Part shown: piece after piece, positions 1-9,163 of the stretch
Numbering within the stretch: the stretch's first letter is position 1
Layout of the letters: each line of letters starts with the position of its first letter
Assembly: GCA_963815965.1 (NCBI GenBank)
Contig: CAWFIT010000004.1
Span: 310,001-374,000 of the forward strand
Direction: 5' to 3'
From: DASVFB01 sp963815965
GTDB lineage: Bacteria > Actinomycetota > Thermoleophilia > Gaiellales > Gaiellaceae
DNA: 64,000 nucleotides
The notes under the pieces: generated by a model
What the model saw: only the letters and a program-made list of their open reading frames with translations
The model's database searches: none
Told to the model about the DNA's origin: nothing
Made by a program: the position numbers and the translations under genes

Positions 1-161
1 GTTATTCGGCTGAGTGGGCACGGGGGTAGGCACCGTGCGAGCGCGAACAGCCGCGTTTTTGGGTCTAATAGGGCCTTGACGGCGGACGCACCAAGTGCGG
101 CAAGGATGCGACCGGCTATCGGTGGTGGTAGCCCCCTTAAAGTTCTCCGGCGTCGTTGCCT

Positions 162-262
162 GGCGGAGCCAGGGCGGGCGCACTGGGTCTGAGGGGTAAC
201 CCTTCTTGACGCCGAGCCGACCGGGACATGGGGTAGGCGGCGGCTCTTGCCCTGGCTCCGCC
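162..262. repeat. palindrome-bounded element, copy 1
   Basis: A perfect 14-bp inverted repeat, GGCGGAGCCAGGGC at 162-175 and its complement at 249-262, encloses about 73 nt. Two further elements with nearly the same arms and spacing lie at 3605-3701 and 3861-3961. The enclosed sequences are not alike, so only the arms define the family. Confidence 0.5.
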
Positions 263-567
263 GCTTCGATCGTGACAACCGTGCGCCGTCGGAGCTACTA
301 GACGTGTCGGGAGGATTCGCGTAGCCCGCTGCGGAAGCCGTGGCCGAGGCGACCGTGCGCGAAAGGGATCTAGCGCGTCCGGCGTGTGGTGGAACCCAGG
401 ATCACCTTCGATCTGTCAGACCACCAGCAGCCGCACCCTGTCGATCGGCCCGCACTTTCGGTTAGGTCTTCTGGCCGATTGTCTGGTGGAAGCTCCGGTC
501 TGGAGCGGATTACGATTGTGGCGCAGCCCGGGCCTGCGGTGCTAATCCGGGCATGCCGTCAGGGGAG

Positions 568-600
568 GGCGGCGAAATCGGAGGGAGAGGTTTCGCCGCC
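568..600. terminator. hairpin with 10-bp stem
   Basis: GGCGGCGAAA (568-577) and TTTCGCCGCC (591-600) form a perfect 10-bp stem around a 13-nt loop. A weak pyrimidine run follows on the plus strand (CTTCTCGT). It resembles a factor-independent terminator without a proper U-tract, and no adjacent gene is evident to be terminated. Confidence 0.35.
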
Positions 601-853
601 CTTCTCGTATTGGCAAGGTGTCGCTGCGGCCCACGGCGCAGCCGCGGCAAACGGGGGAAATCGACCGAGGATGAAACTCATCCGGCGAGTTCGAAAAGTC
701 ACGCGCGGCTCCTTTCTCGACAGGGGCCGCCCCGTCAGAACGAGCCGTTGACCAAGCCGACGGTTCCGTAGTGCTCGCGACCGTCGAGCCCGACGCCCTC
801 GGGCCGAGACGAACCTTCGGGGGCCCCAGGGCGGACATTGCTTTGATGGCTCT

Positions 854-2722
854 CTATTCGCGTAGCCCCGGGGTCCGGCGGAATCGTGTCTCGTACCAGT
901 GTGCACCGCGACCGACCGGGTCCCACCCCTCGCTCTGCATCCTTTCGACCAGCGCGCGGTGCGCCTCGAGGGCGCGCCCTTCTGGCACGGGGGCGCCCCC
1001 ACCCAGGCTCCGGAACAAGGACGATCCCAGCGGCTCCGGCTCCGCAGACCGAGCGCGCCCGCCCGTCGCGACGGCGAAGAAGCCGGACTGCACGTAGCCG
1101 CGCCACCAGACGATCGTGCACTCCTCGCCGGCCGCGGCGGGCGCGCCGGGACCGGCCTCTGACCGGATCCCCTCGCCGCAACGGACGCAATAGTTGGCGT
1201 CGTCGGGCAGGGTTGCGCCACACCTCCGGCAGTCGAGGCTTCCGTCGCCCCCACCCGCACGGACGTCCTCGAGCCACGCACCAGGGCGGCGTTCCTCCGC
1301 GAGCGCCGCCTCGCGTGGGGCCTTCCGGGATCGTTGCTGCTGTTCGGCTGTGGCGCGTGCGGCGCGCTCGCGCGTCTTTTCCTCTTCGCCGCGGCGGCGT
1401 TCCTCGGTCTGTGCGGCCTCGTGCGCCGACTTTTCCGCGAGCTTGCGCTGCTTGGCTTCTTCTTCTCCGCGACGCTTGTCCTCGTTCCGACGTTCCCTTA
1501 CTTCCTGTTCTTCGCGTCGGCGGGCCTCCTTCTCTTGGCGGAGGCGTTCCTCCTCGGGCCGCCTCGCCTCTTCGGCACGCCGAGGCGCCTCGGCGTGCGC
1601 GGCAGCCTGTGTGGCTCTCGGTGGCGCCTTTGCGGCGGCGAGTTCTTCGCGTCGGCGGATGATCTCGTCCTCCGACAGGCGCCGAACCGGTCGGAGGTTC
1701 ACGAGCTTTGCGCCGCTCGAGGCGGTGGTCGGACGCTGGGCCGTCGGGGCCGGCGGTTCAGCCGGTTCCGGATCAGCGGCCACGCCGACCACCTCCGTCG
1801 AGACGGGTGCCGCTACGGCGGTCACCCCGAAGGCGTCCTGGAACGCAATCGCTCCGTCGGCCGGCTCACCGCTCGTCATCGCCTGGCGGATCGAGCTCAG
1901 ATCCATCCATGCCGGCGCGTCGGCGGCGGCGAGTGCCGCGTATTCCTCGTCTGAGAACCAGACGGCGGCCGGCTTGAGGATGTCGAGGAGCTCTAGCTTC
2001 GCCTGTGGAGCGAGCTCGTCTTCGACGACGACGAGCTGGACCCCGAGGTGCCAGGCGGCGAGCGCGAGCCACACGGACGCGGCGGAGCCCTCCGAGACGG
2101 TACTCCAGACGCATTCGCCTTCCCGTACGCCGAGCCGGCGCGCGCCAGACGAAGCCTGCTCGAGGAGGGCGTTGTGTGTGTACGCCGCGCCGCGGAAATC
2201 GGCGCCGTCGTGCCCGTTGACGATGACCGCGAAGTCCTCCGGCCTCGTCGGGTAGGCAACGTCTGCATGCGCGTAAGCGGTCTGGCGCGGCTCCAGGTCG
2301 CGCGCACAAAGCACGCCGGTTCCGGCCGTCGCGGCGAGGTCCGGTCGCGGGAGAGCGGATAGGGCGCGGACCGCGCGCGAGGCTGCGGCGAGGGAGCGGA
2401 TTTGGGCGATCGGCGTCGAAGCTGGACACGGGACTGCGACTCCGCCCGCCTCGACGACTCCGAGAAGCGCGCTCCGCCAGTGCCGGTCGCGGCCCGCGAG
2501 GACGATGATGCGCTCGCCGAGCTCCAGGCCGTGCCGACGCATCAGATGCGCCCACTGCGCGGCCTCCTGTGCGACCTCGACGAACCTGTGATGCTCGATG
2601 ACGCCGCTCGAATCGATGTACGTGAACGCGTAACGCCCGTTCTTCGTGCTGATCCGGAACAGCTCGAGCGCGGCGTTCGTGACCGCGGGCTCGTCGTTGG
2701 GGAGCTTCACGCGACGCTTCAT
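854..2722 (-). CDS. degenerate adenylate-forming (ANL-like) domain fused to coiled coil and zinc ribbon
   Basis: This 622-residue protein has an unusual order of parts. Residues 1 to about 320 look like the N-terminal lobe of an acyl-CoA synthetase/AMP-ligase (segments resembling the FTYxD start, the GERIIVLAG helix region and AVVEAGG-type strands). The usual P-loop consensus (YTSGTTGxPKG) is replaced by VNGHDGADFRG, and the C-terminal lobe with the catalytic lysine is absent. Residues about 350-480 are an Arg/Glu-rich predicted coiled coil. A zinc ribbon follows near 513-534 (CRRC...CVRC), then a Trp-rich tail of about 80 residues (WWRGY, GWDPVGRG, WYETRF) that I do not recognise. Catalysis looks unlikely; a scaffold or binding role is inference. 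It starts at ATG 2722 and stands alone. Confidence 0.7.
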   Translation of the reverse strand: MKRRVKLPNDEPAVTNAALELFRISTKNGRYAFTYIDSSGVIEHHRFVEVAQEAAQWAHLMRRHGLELGERIIVLAGRDRHWRSALLGVVEAGGVAVPCPASTPIAQIRSLAAASRAVRALSALPRPDLAATAGTGVLCARDLEPRQTAYAHADVAYPTRPEDFAVIVNGHDGADFRGAAYTHNALLEQASSGARRLGVREGECVWSTVSEGSAASVWLALAAWHLGVQLVVVEDELAPQAKLELLDILKPAAVWFSDEEYAALAAADAPAWMDLSSIRQAMTSGEPADGAIAFQDAFGVTAVAAPVSTEVVGVAADPEPAEPPAPTAQRPTTASSGAKLVNLRPVRRLSEDEIIRRREELAAAKAPPRATQAAAHAEAPRRAEEARRPEEERLRQEKEARRREEQEVRERRNEDKRRGEEEAKQRKLAEKSAHEAAQTEERRRGEEEKTRERAARATAEQQQRSRKAPREAALAEERRPGAWLEDVRAGGGDGSLDCRRCGATLPDDANYCVRCGEGIRSEAGPGAPAAAGEECTIVWWRGYVQSGFFAVATGGRARSAEPEPLGSSLFRSLGGGAPVPEGRALEAHRALVERMQSEGWDPVGRGAHWYETRFRRTPGLRE

Positions 2723-3433
2723 GTCGCAGGCGCGGACGCTCCGTCGGGCAGACGGAGGTCTGGCCGCAACGACGCCTTCCCCCGACAGGTAGCCAAGAGC
2801 TCGATTTTGTCACTCGATCCGCAAGCCGAAAAGCGAGAAAACGCCACCCGAACGGGGGGGTCAGCGGACGCGAGTGATGCCTCTATGAAGGTCAAGGGGT
2901 CACTGGGGGTGTTCGAGGAGTCGGTAGAGGTTGCGGGGCGTCGTCTTGCCCGACGAGGAGGCGAGGACGCCGCCAACGTCAGCGCGGGCACTGGATTTCG
3001 ATCCGACTACCCCTTCGGCTTCAGTAAGTGAAGCACGAAGCCGAGCTCCTGTAGCACGTCCGCGCTCAGAAGGGCGGCTCAGGAGGGCGCGTGCCGGGCG
3101 GGCCACGGTCGCATTCACGGCTTCGGCCGGGGATCCGGCGCGAGGATCGCCGGCGATGTTCCGGTACCTGCTCCAGTTGCCTGACGGCGAGCCGGCCAAT
3201 CCTGCGATCTCATAACTGCCGTTCCGACGTGGTCGGTTGGTGACGTGATCACGGTCGGACGCGGCGAGCAGTTGCGTGTGGTCGCGATTGATGACTTCCC
3301 ACACGCGGAGCTTGTCGAGCAGGCGTTCAACGGCGTGTTCACGGTCAAGCCGGCATAGGAACTCGCCACCGCGCCGCGCAAAAACCGGCGTTACAATCAC
3401 GGCCGAGCTTTGCCCTGCGGCAGGTGAGAGGCT
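2723..3433. other. 711-nt stretch without an intact gene
   Basis: Nothing intact is visible. Short protein-like pieces occur: on the minus strand a stretch reading LLSADVLQELGF near 3010-3090 and another ending NLYRLLEHPQ near 2905-3030, both interrupted by stops or lacking starts. On the plus strand lies the small-gene remnant listed at 3212-3358. The stretch looks like decayed coding DNA. Confidence 0.4.
3212..3358 (+). pseudogene. remnant of a small gene (copy a)
   Basis: The frame reads through GDVITVGRGEQLRVVAIDD, then FPHAELVEQAFNGVFTVKPA and a TAG stop, and is clearly protein-like. There is no ATG, GTG or TTG start in reach with a ribosome-binding site. Two broken relatives ending in FTVEPV lie at 4031-4072 and 4091-4200, so this is the best-preserved member of a local decayed family. 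Function unknown. Confidence 0.45.
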
Positions 3434-3601
3434 ATGACGCTGGTCTGCATCGAGTGCGGCGAGACGAGTGAGGACGGCGAAGGCTGGAAGGCCGAGCTCG
3501 TCGCCAAGCTGATCGACAGTGACGAGTTCGAGGTGCAGGGGCCGCACGAGGTCGCGGTCTTCTGCCCGAGGTGCTGGTCGCGGGAGTTCAGTGACTCGTA
3601 G
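3434..3601 (+). CDS. small double-CxxC zinc-ribbon-like protein
   Basis: A 55-residue protein starting MTLVCIECGE and ending in TAG at 3599-3601. It carries CxxC near residues 5-8 (CIEC) and a second CxxC near 46-49 (CPRC), the layout of a small zinc ribbon, with an acidic/basic middle (WKAELVAKLIDSDEF). A purine-rich GGTGAGAGG lies just upstream of the ATG. Small zinc ribbons can be DNA- or RNA-associated, but nothing here fixes a role. It sits among repeats and remnants and may be the only intact small gene of this stretch. Confidence 0.55.
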   Translation: MTLVCIECGETSEDGEGWKAELVAKLIDSDEFEVQGPHEVAVFCPRCWSREFSDS

Positions 3602-3604
3602 TGG

Positions 3605-3701
3605 CGGAGCCAGGGCCAGGGCCTCGCGCACTCTCCCCTAGGGCGTGAGATGAGCGCTGCTTCGAGGTGGCCGCACACCCCTTGCCGCATCCCTGGCTCC
3701 G
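3605..3701. repeat. palindrome-bounded element, copy 2
   Basis: CGGAGCCAGGG at 3605-3615 pairs with CCCTGGCTCCG at 3691-3701, an 11-bp inverted repeat enclosing 75 nt. Arm sequence and spacing match the element at 162-262. It begins a few bases after the stop codon of the small zinc-ribbon gene. Confidence 0.5.
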
Positions 3702-3860
3702 GCTCGAAATATAAGTCCGGCTACGGGCGGTTTCAAGACCAAGATTTCGCCACCCGAATAGCCAGAAGGCGGGGGCGAGTCGCCGCGATGGCAGCGGGGT
3801 AGAAAGTTCGGGCGGGGCGTTAGGTGCGGAGCCAGGGTGGGCCGGTTTGCAAGCATGAAA

Positions 3861-3961
3861 AGACGGAGTCAGGGCACCAGCCGCACAATCCTCTCCCCGT
3901 GCGGCTCGGCGCTCATTAAAGGGTTGCCGCAGACCCCCAAAGCGCCACCCTGACTCCGTCT
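3861..3961. repeat. palindrome-bounded element, copy 3 (compensated arms)
   Basis: AGACGGAGTCAGGG (3861-3874) and its exact complement (3948-3961) form a 14-bp inverted repeat enclosing 73 nt. Compared with the other two copies the arm changes GGAGCC to GGAGTC, and the opposite arm changes GGCTCC to GACTCC, so pairing is kept. A lone extra arm GCGGAGCCAGGG lies at 3826-3837. Confidence 0.5.
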
Positions 3962-4030
3962 GACAATCAAAGAACACAGCCTTGAACAGAAACAGGGTCG
4001 AAGGTCCTAACGCCGCTCGCGGAAGGTCCT

Positions 4031-4200
4031 GGGATCAACGGCGTGTTCACCGTCGAGCCGGTCGTGGCTTGAGGTTGCCCTAGCGGGCGGTCGGTTTACG
4101 ATCGGGGAGTGGAGCTTCCATGCGGCGATCGACGACTTCCCGCATGCGGAGTTCGTCCGAGCAGGATGTGCGCGCGATCTTCACCGTCGAGCCCGTGTAA
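4031..4200 (+). pseudogene. two broken remnants of the same small gene family (copies b, c)
   Basis: 4031-4072 reads GINGVFTVEPVVA and a stop. 4091-4200 reads RFTIGEWSFHAAIDDFPHAE, then slips frame, and ends with a frame reading IFTVEPV and a stop. Both align with the remnant at 3212-3358 (AIDDFPHAE, FTVKPA). They have no usable starts and carry indels, so they are debris of an expanded small gene. Confidence 0.4.
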
Positions 4201-4316
4201 CGGCCGCGTCGCTGCGTCGCCAAAGTTCGGTGAGGTCCCGATCCGTCACCGGTCGTCGTTTCGGACCTGAGTGGCGCGACTGGCGCCGGATGGTTGCGCG
4301 CTACGGCTCCGCGCGC

Positions 4317-4342
4317 CGGCGGTAAATGCGCCCGGCAGGAAT
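4317..4342 (+). repeat. attL-like direct repeat of a tRNA-Arg 3' end
   Basis: These 26 bases match 16140-16165 with one difference (TAA versus TGA). At 16150 the same sequence is the 3' end of an intact tRNA-Arg on the minus strand; here only the last 17 bases of the tRNA are present. Repeats of a tRNA 3' end are the classic scar of tyrosine-integrase insertion. The full tRNA at one end and a 3' fragment at the other give the expected geometry. Confidence 0.55.
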
Positions 4343-4376
4343 AGCACCACCCTGCAAACAAGCATCTTTTCCCGGC

Positions 4377-4401
4377 GGGGACAGCACCGGGACAGCACCG
4401 C
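4377..4401 (+). repeat. tandem GGGACAGCACC, candidate integrase arm site (left)
   Basis: GGGACAGCACCGGGACAGCA and the following CC repeat an 11-nt unit twice, just inside the left direct repeat. The same tandem unit occurs just inside the right repeat at 16051-16073. Both are in direct orientation, the arrangement expected of arm-type sites flanking the core in an excised circular attP. That role is inference. Confidence 0.45.
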
Positions 4402-4427
4402 CTCGCACATATCGCGCGTTTTAGGCG

Positions 4428-4789
4428 TTAGATGTCGGCGTCCCTCGTCGCCGCGGCCAGGGCGCGAAGGTCGTCCGGCGGGAACCCGACAGCCCAGCAC
4501 CCGCCCTTTTGGGCCACTTCCTCGACGAAGGCCGGGTCGTGTAGCCGCCGCGCAATTCGCTATCCGGTTGGCCGTCCACGAGCACGCTCGAGGTGCTTAG
4601 GACGATCTCCTTGAACGCCTGGTTGTCCTGCTCGGTCACGAAACCGACGTACGCCGCCCCGTTCATCGCGCTCCAGGACTGACACGACGCGACGGTGCGA
4701 ATCCCGCGCTGCCACAACGCACGGAGAAGCGGAACCATCGCCGCGTCTACGTCGACGCCGCCGATCCTTGTTTGGGGATGCTCAGCCAC
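4428..4789 (-). CDS. phage-like small protein, frameshifted as sequenced
   Basis: GTG start at 4789. The first frame reads AEHPQTRIGGVDVDAAMVPL and continues to RGIRTVASCQSWSAMNGAAY and a DNQAFKEIV helix. This pattern recalls small proteins of actinobacteriophages that contrast a wanted individual side with a CQ-containing loop; the family is not firmly identified. Near 4540-4560 the frame changes, and the second frame continues protein-like (LHDPAFVEEVAQKGGCWAVG, FPPDDLRALAAATRDADI) to TAA at 4428. Its start overlaps the stop of the integrase-like fragment upstream (GTGGCTGA). It lies next to the left tRNA repeat, which fits a mobile-element origin. Confidence 0.45.
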
Positions 4790-4892
4790 GGCTACGGGTG
4801 AGCGCGATCGTGCGGTCGACCTCGCGGTAGTCGGTAAGCGCGTGCACGTAGTGCTCCCCGGCGACGCGTTTCGAGTCGCCCAGCAGTTGCGG
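4782..4892 (-). pseudogene. C-terminal fragment resembling a tyrosine recombinase
   Basis: Immediately after the lacI stop codon and in the same frame, 36 codons read QLLGDSKRVAGEHYVHAL and then TDYREVDRTIALTRSRG before TGA. The LLGxS...HYVHAL pattern resembles the end of phage-type tyrosine integrases (LGHS..., then the nucleophile Tyr in a xxYxH context). No upstream part of the enzyme is present: it seems cut where the lacI gene now ends. If correct, it is the relic of the integrase that placed the island at 4317-16222. Confidence 0.4.
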
Positions 4893-5957
4893 CTATGAAG
4901 CGGAGCCGGTGTCGGAGTCGCCGGCCGTGGACGGGCGTGAGTGTCCGTTCCGTCGCGTGCCGGCCGGTGGCGCCGTGGAAGCGCGGACGCAGAGCCGCGG
5001 CCGGAAGAGGAAGTTCGGTAGCGGCTTGTCCGGTTCGTGGATCTGCGAGCGGAGCGCGTCGACCGCCGTCTGGGCGATCTCGTCGATCGGTTGCTCGATC
5101 GTCGTCAGCGGCGGAGACGTCCATGTGGCCGCGTCGATCCCGTCGAAGCCGATGACGGAGAGCTGCTCCGGGACCCCGAGGCCCTGGCGGGCGGCCTCCT
5201 GGAGTACGCCCATCGCCATCACGTCGCTCGAGCAGACGACTGCGGTCGGGCGCTCCGGCCGCTCCAGCAACTCGCGCAGCGCGTGCCGGCCGCCCTCGAC
5301 CGCGAAGGCGGCGTGCGCGACGAGGGCATGCCCGTCGACGTCCGCCGAGCGGAGGGCAGCCAGCCGCCCCGCGGCCTTGAACCGGGTCGGCAGGTAGTGC
5401 TCAGGCCCGGCGACGAAGCCGATCCGCTTGTGACCGAGGTCGATCAGGTGCTGGGTGGCGAGCTCGCCCGCGGCGTGCTCGTCGACGCCGACGGAGGGGA
5501 TGTCCAGCGTCGGCAGTGCGCCGTTGACGAAGACGATCCGGGCCCCCTCGGCGAGGAGCTTCGTGTAGTGACCGTGCTCGCCGCGGAGGTTCGTGATCTC
5601 GGAGGAGATGAAGATCATGCCGTCGACGCGGTGGTCGAGCAGCATGTGGACGTAGTCGACCTCGCGAAACGCGGCGCCGGTCGTGTTGCACAGGATCGAC
5701 GCGAACCCTTCCGGCGCCGCTCGCGACTCGATCGCCTGCGCGAGCGCGGGGAAGATCGGGTTTGCCAGCTCGGGCACGAGCAAACCGATCAGGCCCGTCG
5801 CCGGTTGCCGCCCGGGAGGGACGTACAGCAGCTCACGCATCGCGCGCTCGACGCGCTCGCGCGTCTCGGGGCGCACAGGGCTGCCGCCGCTGGCGACGCG
5901 CGACGCCGTCGCAAGGCTGACGCCTGCGCGCTGGGCGACTTCTCTGAGCGAGGACAT
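4893..5957 (-). CDS. LacI-family transcriptional regulator
   Basis: The 354-residue protein begins MSSLREVAQRAGVSLATASR, the canonical LacI helix-turn-helix, followed by the hinge region and a periplasmic-binding-like sensor domain (GLIGLLVPELANPIF, DGMIFIS, VGVDEHAAGELATQHL, GFDGIDAA). ATG at 5957 begins directly at the HTH. The family binds sugars or nucleosides and represses neighbouring operons. Divergent orientation to the maltose-type ABC operon at 6245 makes it the likely repressor of that operon, with a maltodextrin-like effector (inference). The C-terminal tail past about residue 330 (Pro/Gly/Arg/Ser-rich) is longer than usual and ends where the integrase-like scrap begins, suggesting a recombination joint. 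Confidence 0.9.
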   Translation of the reverse strand: MSSLREVAQRAGVSLATASRVASGGSPVRPETRERVERAMRELLYVPPGRQPATGLIGLLVPELANPIFPALAQAIESRAAPEGFASILCNTTGAAFREVDYVHMLLDHRVDGMIFISSEITNLRGEHGHYTKLLAEGARIVFVNGALPTLDIPSVGVDEHAAGELATQHLIDLGHKRIGFVAGPEHYLPTRFKAAGRLAALRSADVDGHALVAHAAFAVEGGRHALRELLERPERPTAVVCSSDVMAMGVLQEAARQGLGVPEQLSVIGFDGIDAATWTSPPLTTIEQPIDEIAQTAVDALRSQIHEPDKPLPNFLFRPRLCVRASTAPPAGTRRNGHSRPSTAGDSDTGSAS

Positions 5958-6069
5958 GTTCCTGAGTTATGTAACAGTTTTATGAAGGCGCGGCAAGAAC
6001 AAACTTTCCACCGAATCGCGTCGTCTTATAAGGCAGGATGCGGACGCATACCCGAATAGAGCCGGCCTC

Positions 6070-6098
6070 TTGACATCTCTCGGAAGAGGGGCTAGCTT
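6070..6098 (+). promoter_or_regulatory. sigma70-type promoter of the mal operon
   Basis: TTGACA at 6070-6075, a 17-nt spacer, and TAGCTT at 6093-6098 match the housekeeping promoter consensus well. It is the only good match in the intergenic region between lacI and malE and points into malE. Confidence 0.65.
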
Positions 6099-6102
6099 GC
6101 CG

Positions 6103-6133
6103 CGTGTTTCATGCCGGTAAGACGTGTTTCATG
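6103..6133 (+). promoter_or_regulatory. direct repeats, candidate LacI-family operator
   Basis: CGTGTTTCATG occurs twice, at 6103-6113 and 6123-6133, exactly 20 bp apart (two helical turns), starting about 5 bp after the -10 box and so covering the transcription start. A repressor bound here would block initiation. LacI-family operators are usually palindromes, so the direct-repeat form is a caveat. Confidence 0.45.
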
Positions 6134-6244
6134 TCGAGCCCTCGGCCCGTGGCCAGGGATCAGGTCGGCGCTGGTCGCCGCCCGCGACGCTTTCACGACG
6201 CTTCGCCGGTGTCCGCTCGATCAGACCACAGGAGGGTTCACGTA

Positions 6245-7482
6245 ATGAACAGGAAGCACACCATCACGGCGGTGCTCGTTGTCGCGCTCGCAGCGATCGT
6301 CGCGGCGCTAGCGGGCAGCGTCAACGCCGCCGTCAAGGCGTCCGACGCTCACGATCTGGACCGACGCCGACCGCCAGACGGCCGTCACGCAGGTCGCCAA
6401 CCAGTGGGCCGCCAGCCGCGGAGTCCAGATCAAGGTCGTCCAGAAGCAGTTCGGCAACATCCGCGACGACCTCGGCACGGTCGCCGCGGCCGACGCACCC
6501 GACGTCATCGTCGGCGCGCACGACTGGACCGGCAAGCTCGCAGCCAACGGCCTCGTCGCTCCGCTCTATCCCAAGGCGGCGACGCTGAAGCAGTTCCCCA
6601 GTTACGCAATCGGCGCGTTCTCGTACGGCACCGCAGTGAAGAAGCTCTACGGCGCCCCGGTGGCGATCGAGAACGTCGGCCTCGTTGTCAACACGAAGCT
6701 TGCGAAGGTGCCGACGACCTGGGCGCAGCTCGAGCGTGAGGCACTCGCGTTCAAGCACAAGAAGTCGGGCAACCTCGCGATCGCCGTCCAGCAGGGCACA
6801 AACGGCGACGCATACCACATGTACCCGTTCTTCTCCGGCCTCGGCGGCTACGTCTTCGGCCGGAACCACGCGGGCAACCTCGATCCTTCCAACATCGGCG
6901 TCGCGAATTCCGACGTTCATCAAGAACTCGAAGCTCATCGACAAGTGGAACAAGGAGGGCCTGATCAACGCGAAGGTCGACTCGACCACCGCACAGAGCG
7001 CCTTCCTGAAGAAGCAGGCCGCCTTCTGGGTGACCGGCCCGTGGAACATCGACACGATCAAGAAGGCCGGGATCTCGTTCAAGGTGATCCAGGTCCCGAC
7101 GATCGTCAAGCGGGCAGCGCCGTTCCTCGGCGTCCAGGGCTTCATGGTCACGAAGTACGCGGCGACGCACAACGTCGACGCCGCAGCCCAGGACCTCGTG
7201 GCCAACTACATGATGACCCCGTCCGCGCAGACGGTGCTGGCTGCCGCGAACAATCGCTTCCCGGCCAACACGGTCGCGGGCAAGTCGGTCAAGGACCCGT
7301 ACCTCTCGCAGTTCGGCAAGGCGAGCGTGGGCGGCGTCCCGATGCCGAACATTCCGCAGATGGACAGCGTGTGGTCGGACCTCGGCGGCGCGTGGGTCAA
7401 GTCGACGAAGGGATCCGGCTCGACCAAGGCCGCGGTTGCCTTCAGGGCCGCAGCTCGCTCGATCGCCAACAAGATCGGTTAG
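6245..7482 (+). CDS. malE: maltose-type ABC transporter substrate-binding protein, two frameshifts as sequenced
   Basis: ATG 6245 opens a signal peptide (MNRKHTITAVLVVALAAIVA). After about 32 codons the frame shifts at 6341-6347, and LTIWTDADRQTAVTQVANQW, the start of a mature MalE-like protein, continues in frame 3. At 6909-6915 it shifts again and TFIKNSKLIDKWNKEGLINA carries on to TAG at 7482. Stitched together this is a normal-length (about 410-residue) extracellular binding protein with the AFWVTGPWNI and PFLGVQGFMV segments typical of MalE. Both breaks are cured by dropping one G in the same context, TCCGACG. MalF, MalG and MalK downstream are intact, so sequence errors are more likely than loss. 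The protein would bind maltodextrins made by the secreted amylase at 13133. Confidence 0.8.
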
Positions 7483-7506
7483 TAAGATCGGCAACTAGTT
7501 AAGAGC

Positions 7507-7540
7507 ACGGCGCAGGCGCCCCCTCGGGCGCCTGCGCCGT
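7507..7540 (+). terminator. 15-bp intercistronic hairpin between malE and malF
   Basis: ACGGCGCAGGCGCCC (7507-7521), a CCTC loop, and the exact complement (7526-7540) form a perfect 15-bp stem. No U-tract follows, and malF begins only 4 nt later. It could protect malE mRNA from 3' decay and dampen malF translation, giving excess binding protein, as REP hairpins do between malE and malF in enterobacteria (analogy only). Confidence 0.6.
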
Positions 7541-7543
7541 ACC

Positions 7544-9159
<1,616 letters not shown>

Positions 9160-9163
<4 letters not shown>

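Larger units (their letters stand above)
1..850. other. gene-free stretch at the window start
   Basis: No convincing coding region, rRNA, tRNA, tmRNA or RNase P signature is visible here. The open frames that exist are Arg/Ser/Pro-rich on both strands, as expected by chance in GC-rich DNA. The stretch holds one palindrome-bounded repeat (162-262) and one strong hairpin (568-600), listed separately. The 3' end of the next gene (reverse strand) lies at 854. Confidence 0.5.

Noticed and set aside
1..420. Possible structured RNA at the window start (RNase P, tmRNA, SRP)
   Set aside because: The universal motifs of each (for example GAGGAAAGTCC for RNase P RNA, the GTTCGA T-loop of tmRNA) are not present.
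1194..2255. 353-residue Ser/Arg/Ala-rich open frame on the plus strand
   Set aside because: It is the mirror of the Glu/Arg coiled-coil region of the gene at 854-2722; no start context or homology.
2900..3631. 243-residue minus-strand open frame
   Set aside because: Mostly opposite the small zinc-ribbon gene and remnants, low complexity, no motif. Only a short stretch (ending YRLLEHPQ) looks protein-like.
4317..4401. Left repeat as a partial second tRNA gene
   Set aside because: Only 17 nt of the tRNA 3' end are present; no cloverleaf can be formed.
6104..6244. Upstream in-frame start for malE at 6104
   Set aside because: ATG 6245 sits right before a typical signal peptide after a good AGGAGG-type RBS; the upstream frame has no homology and covers the promoter/operator.
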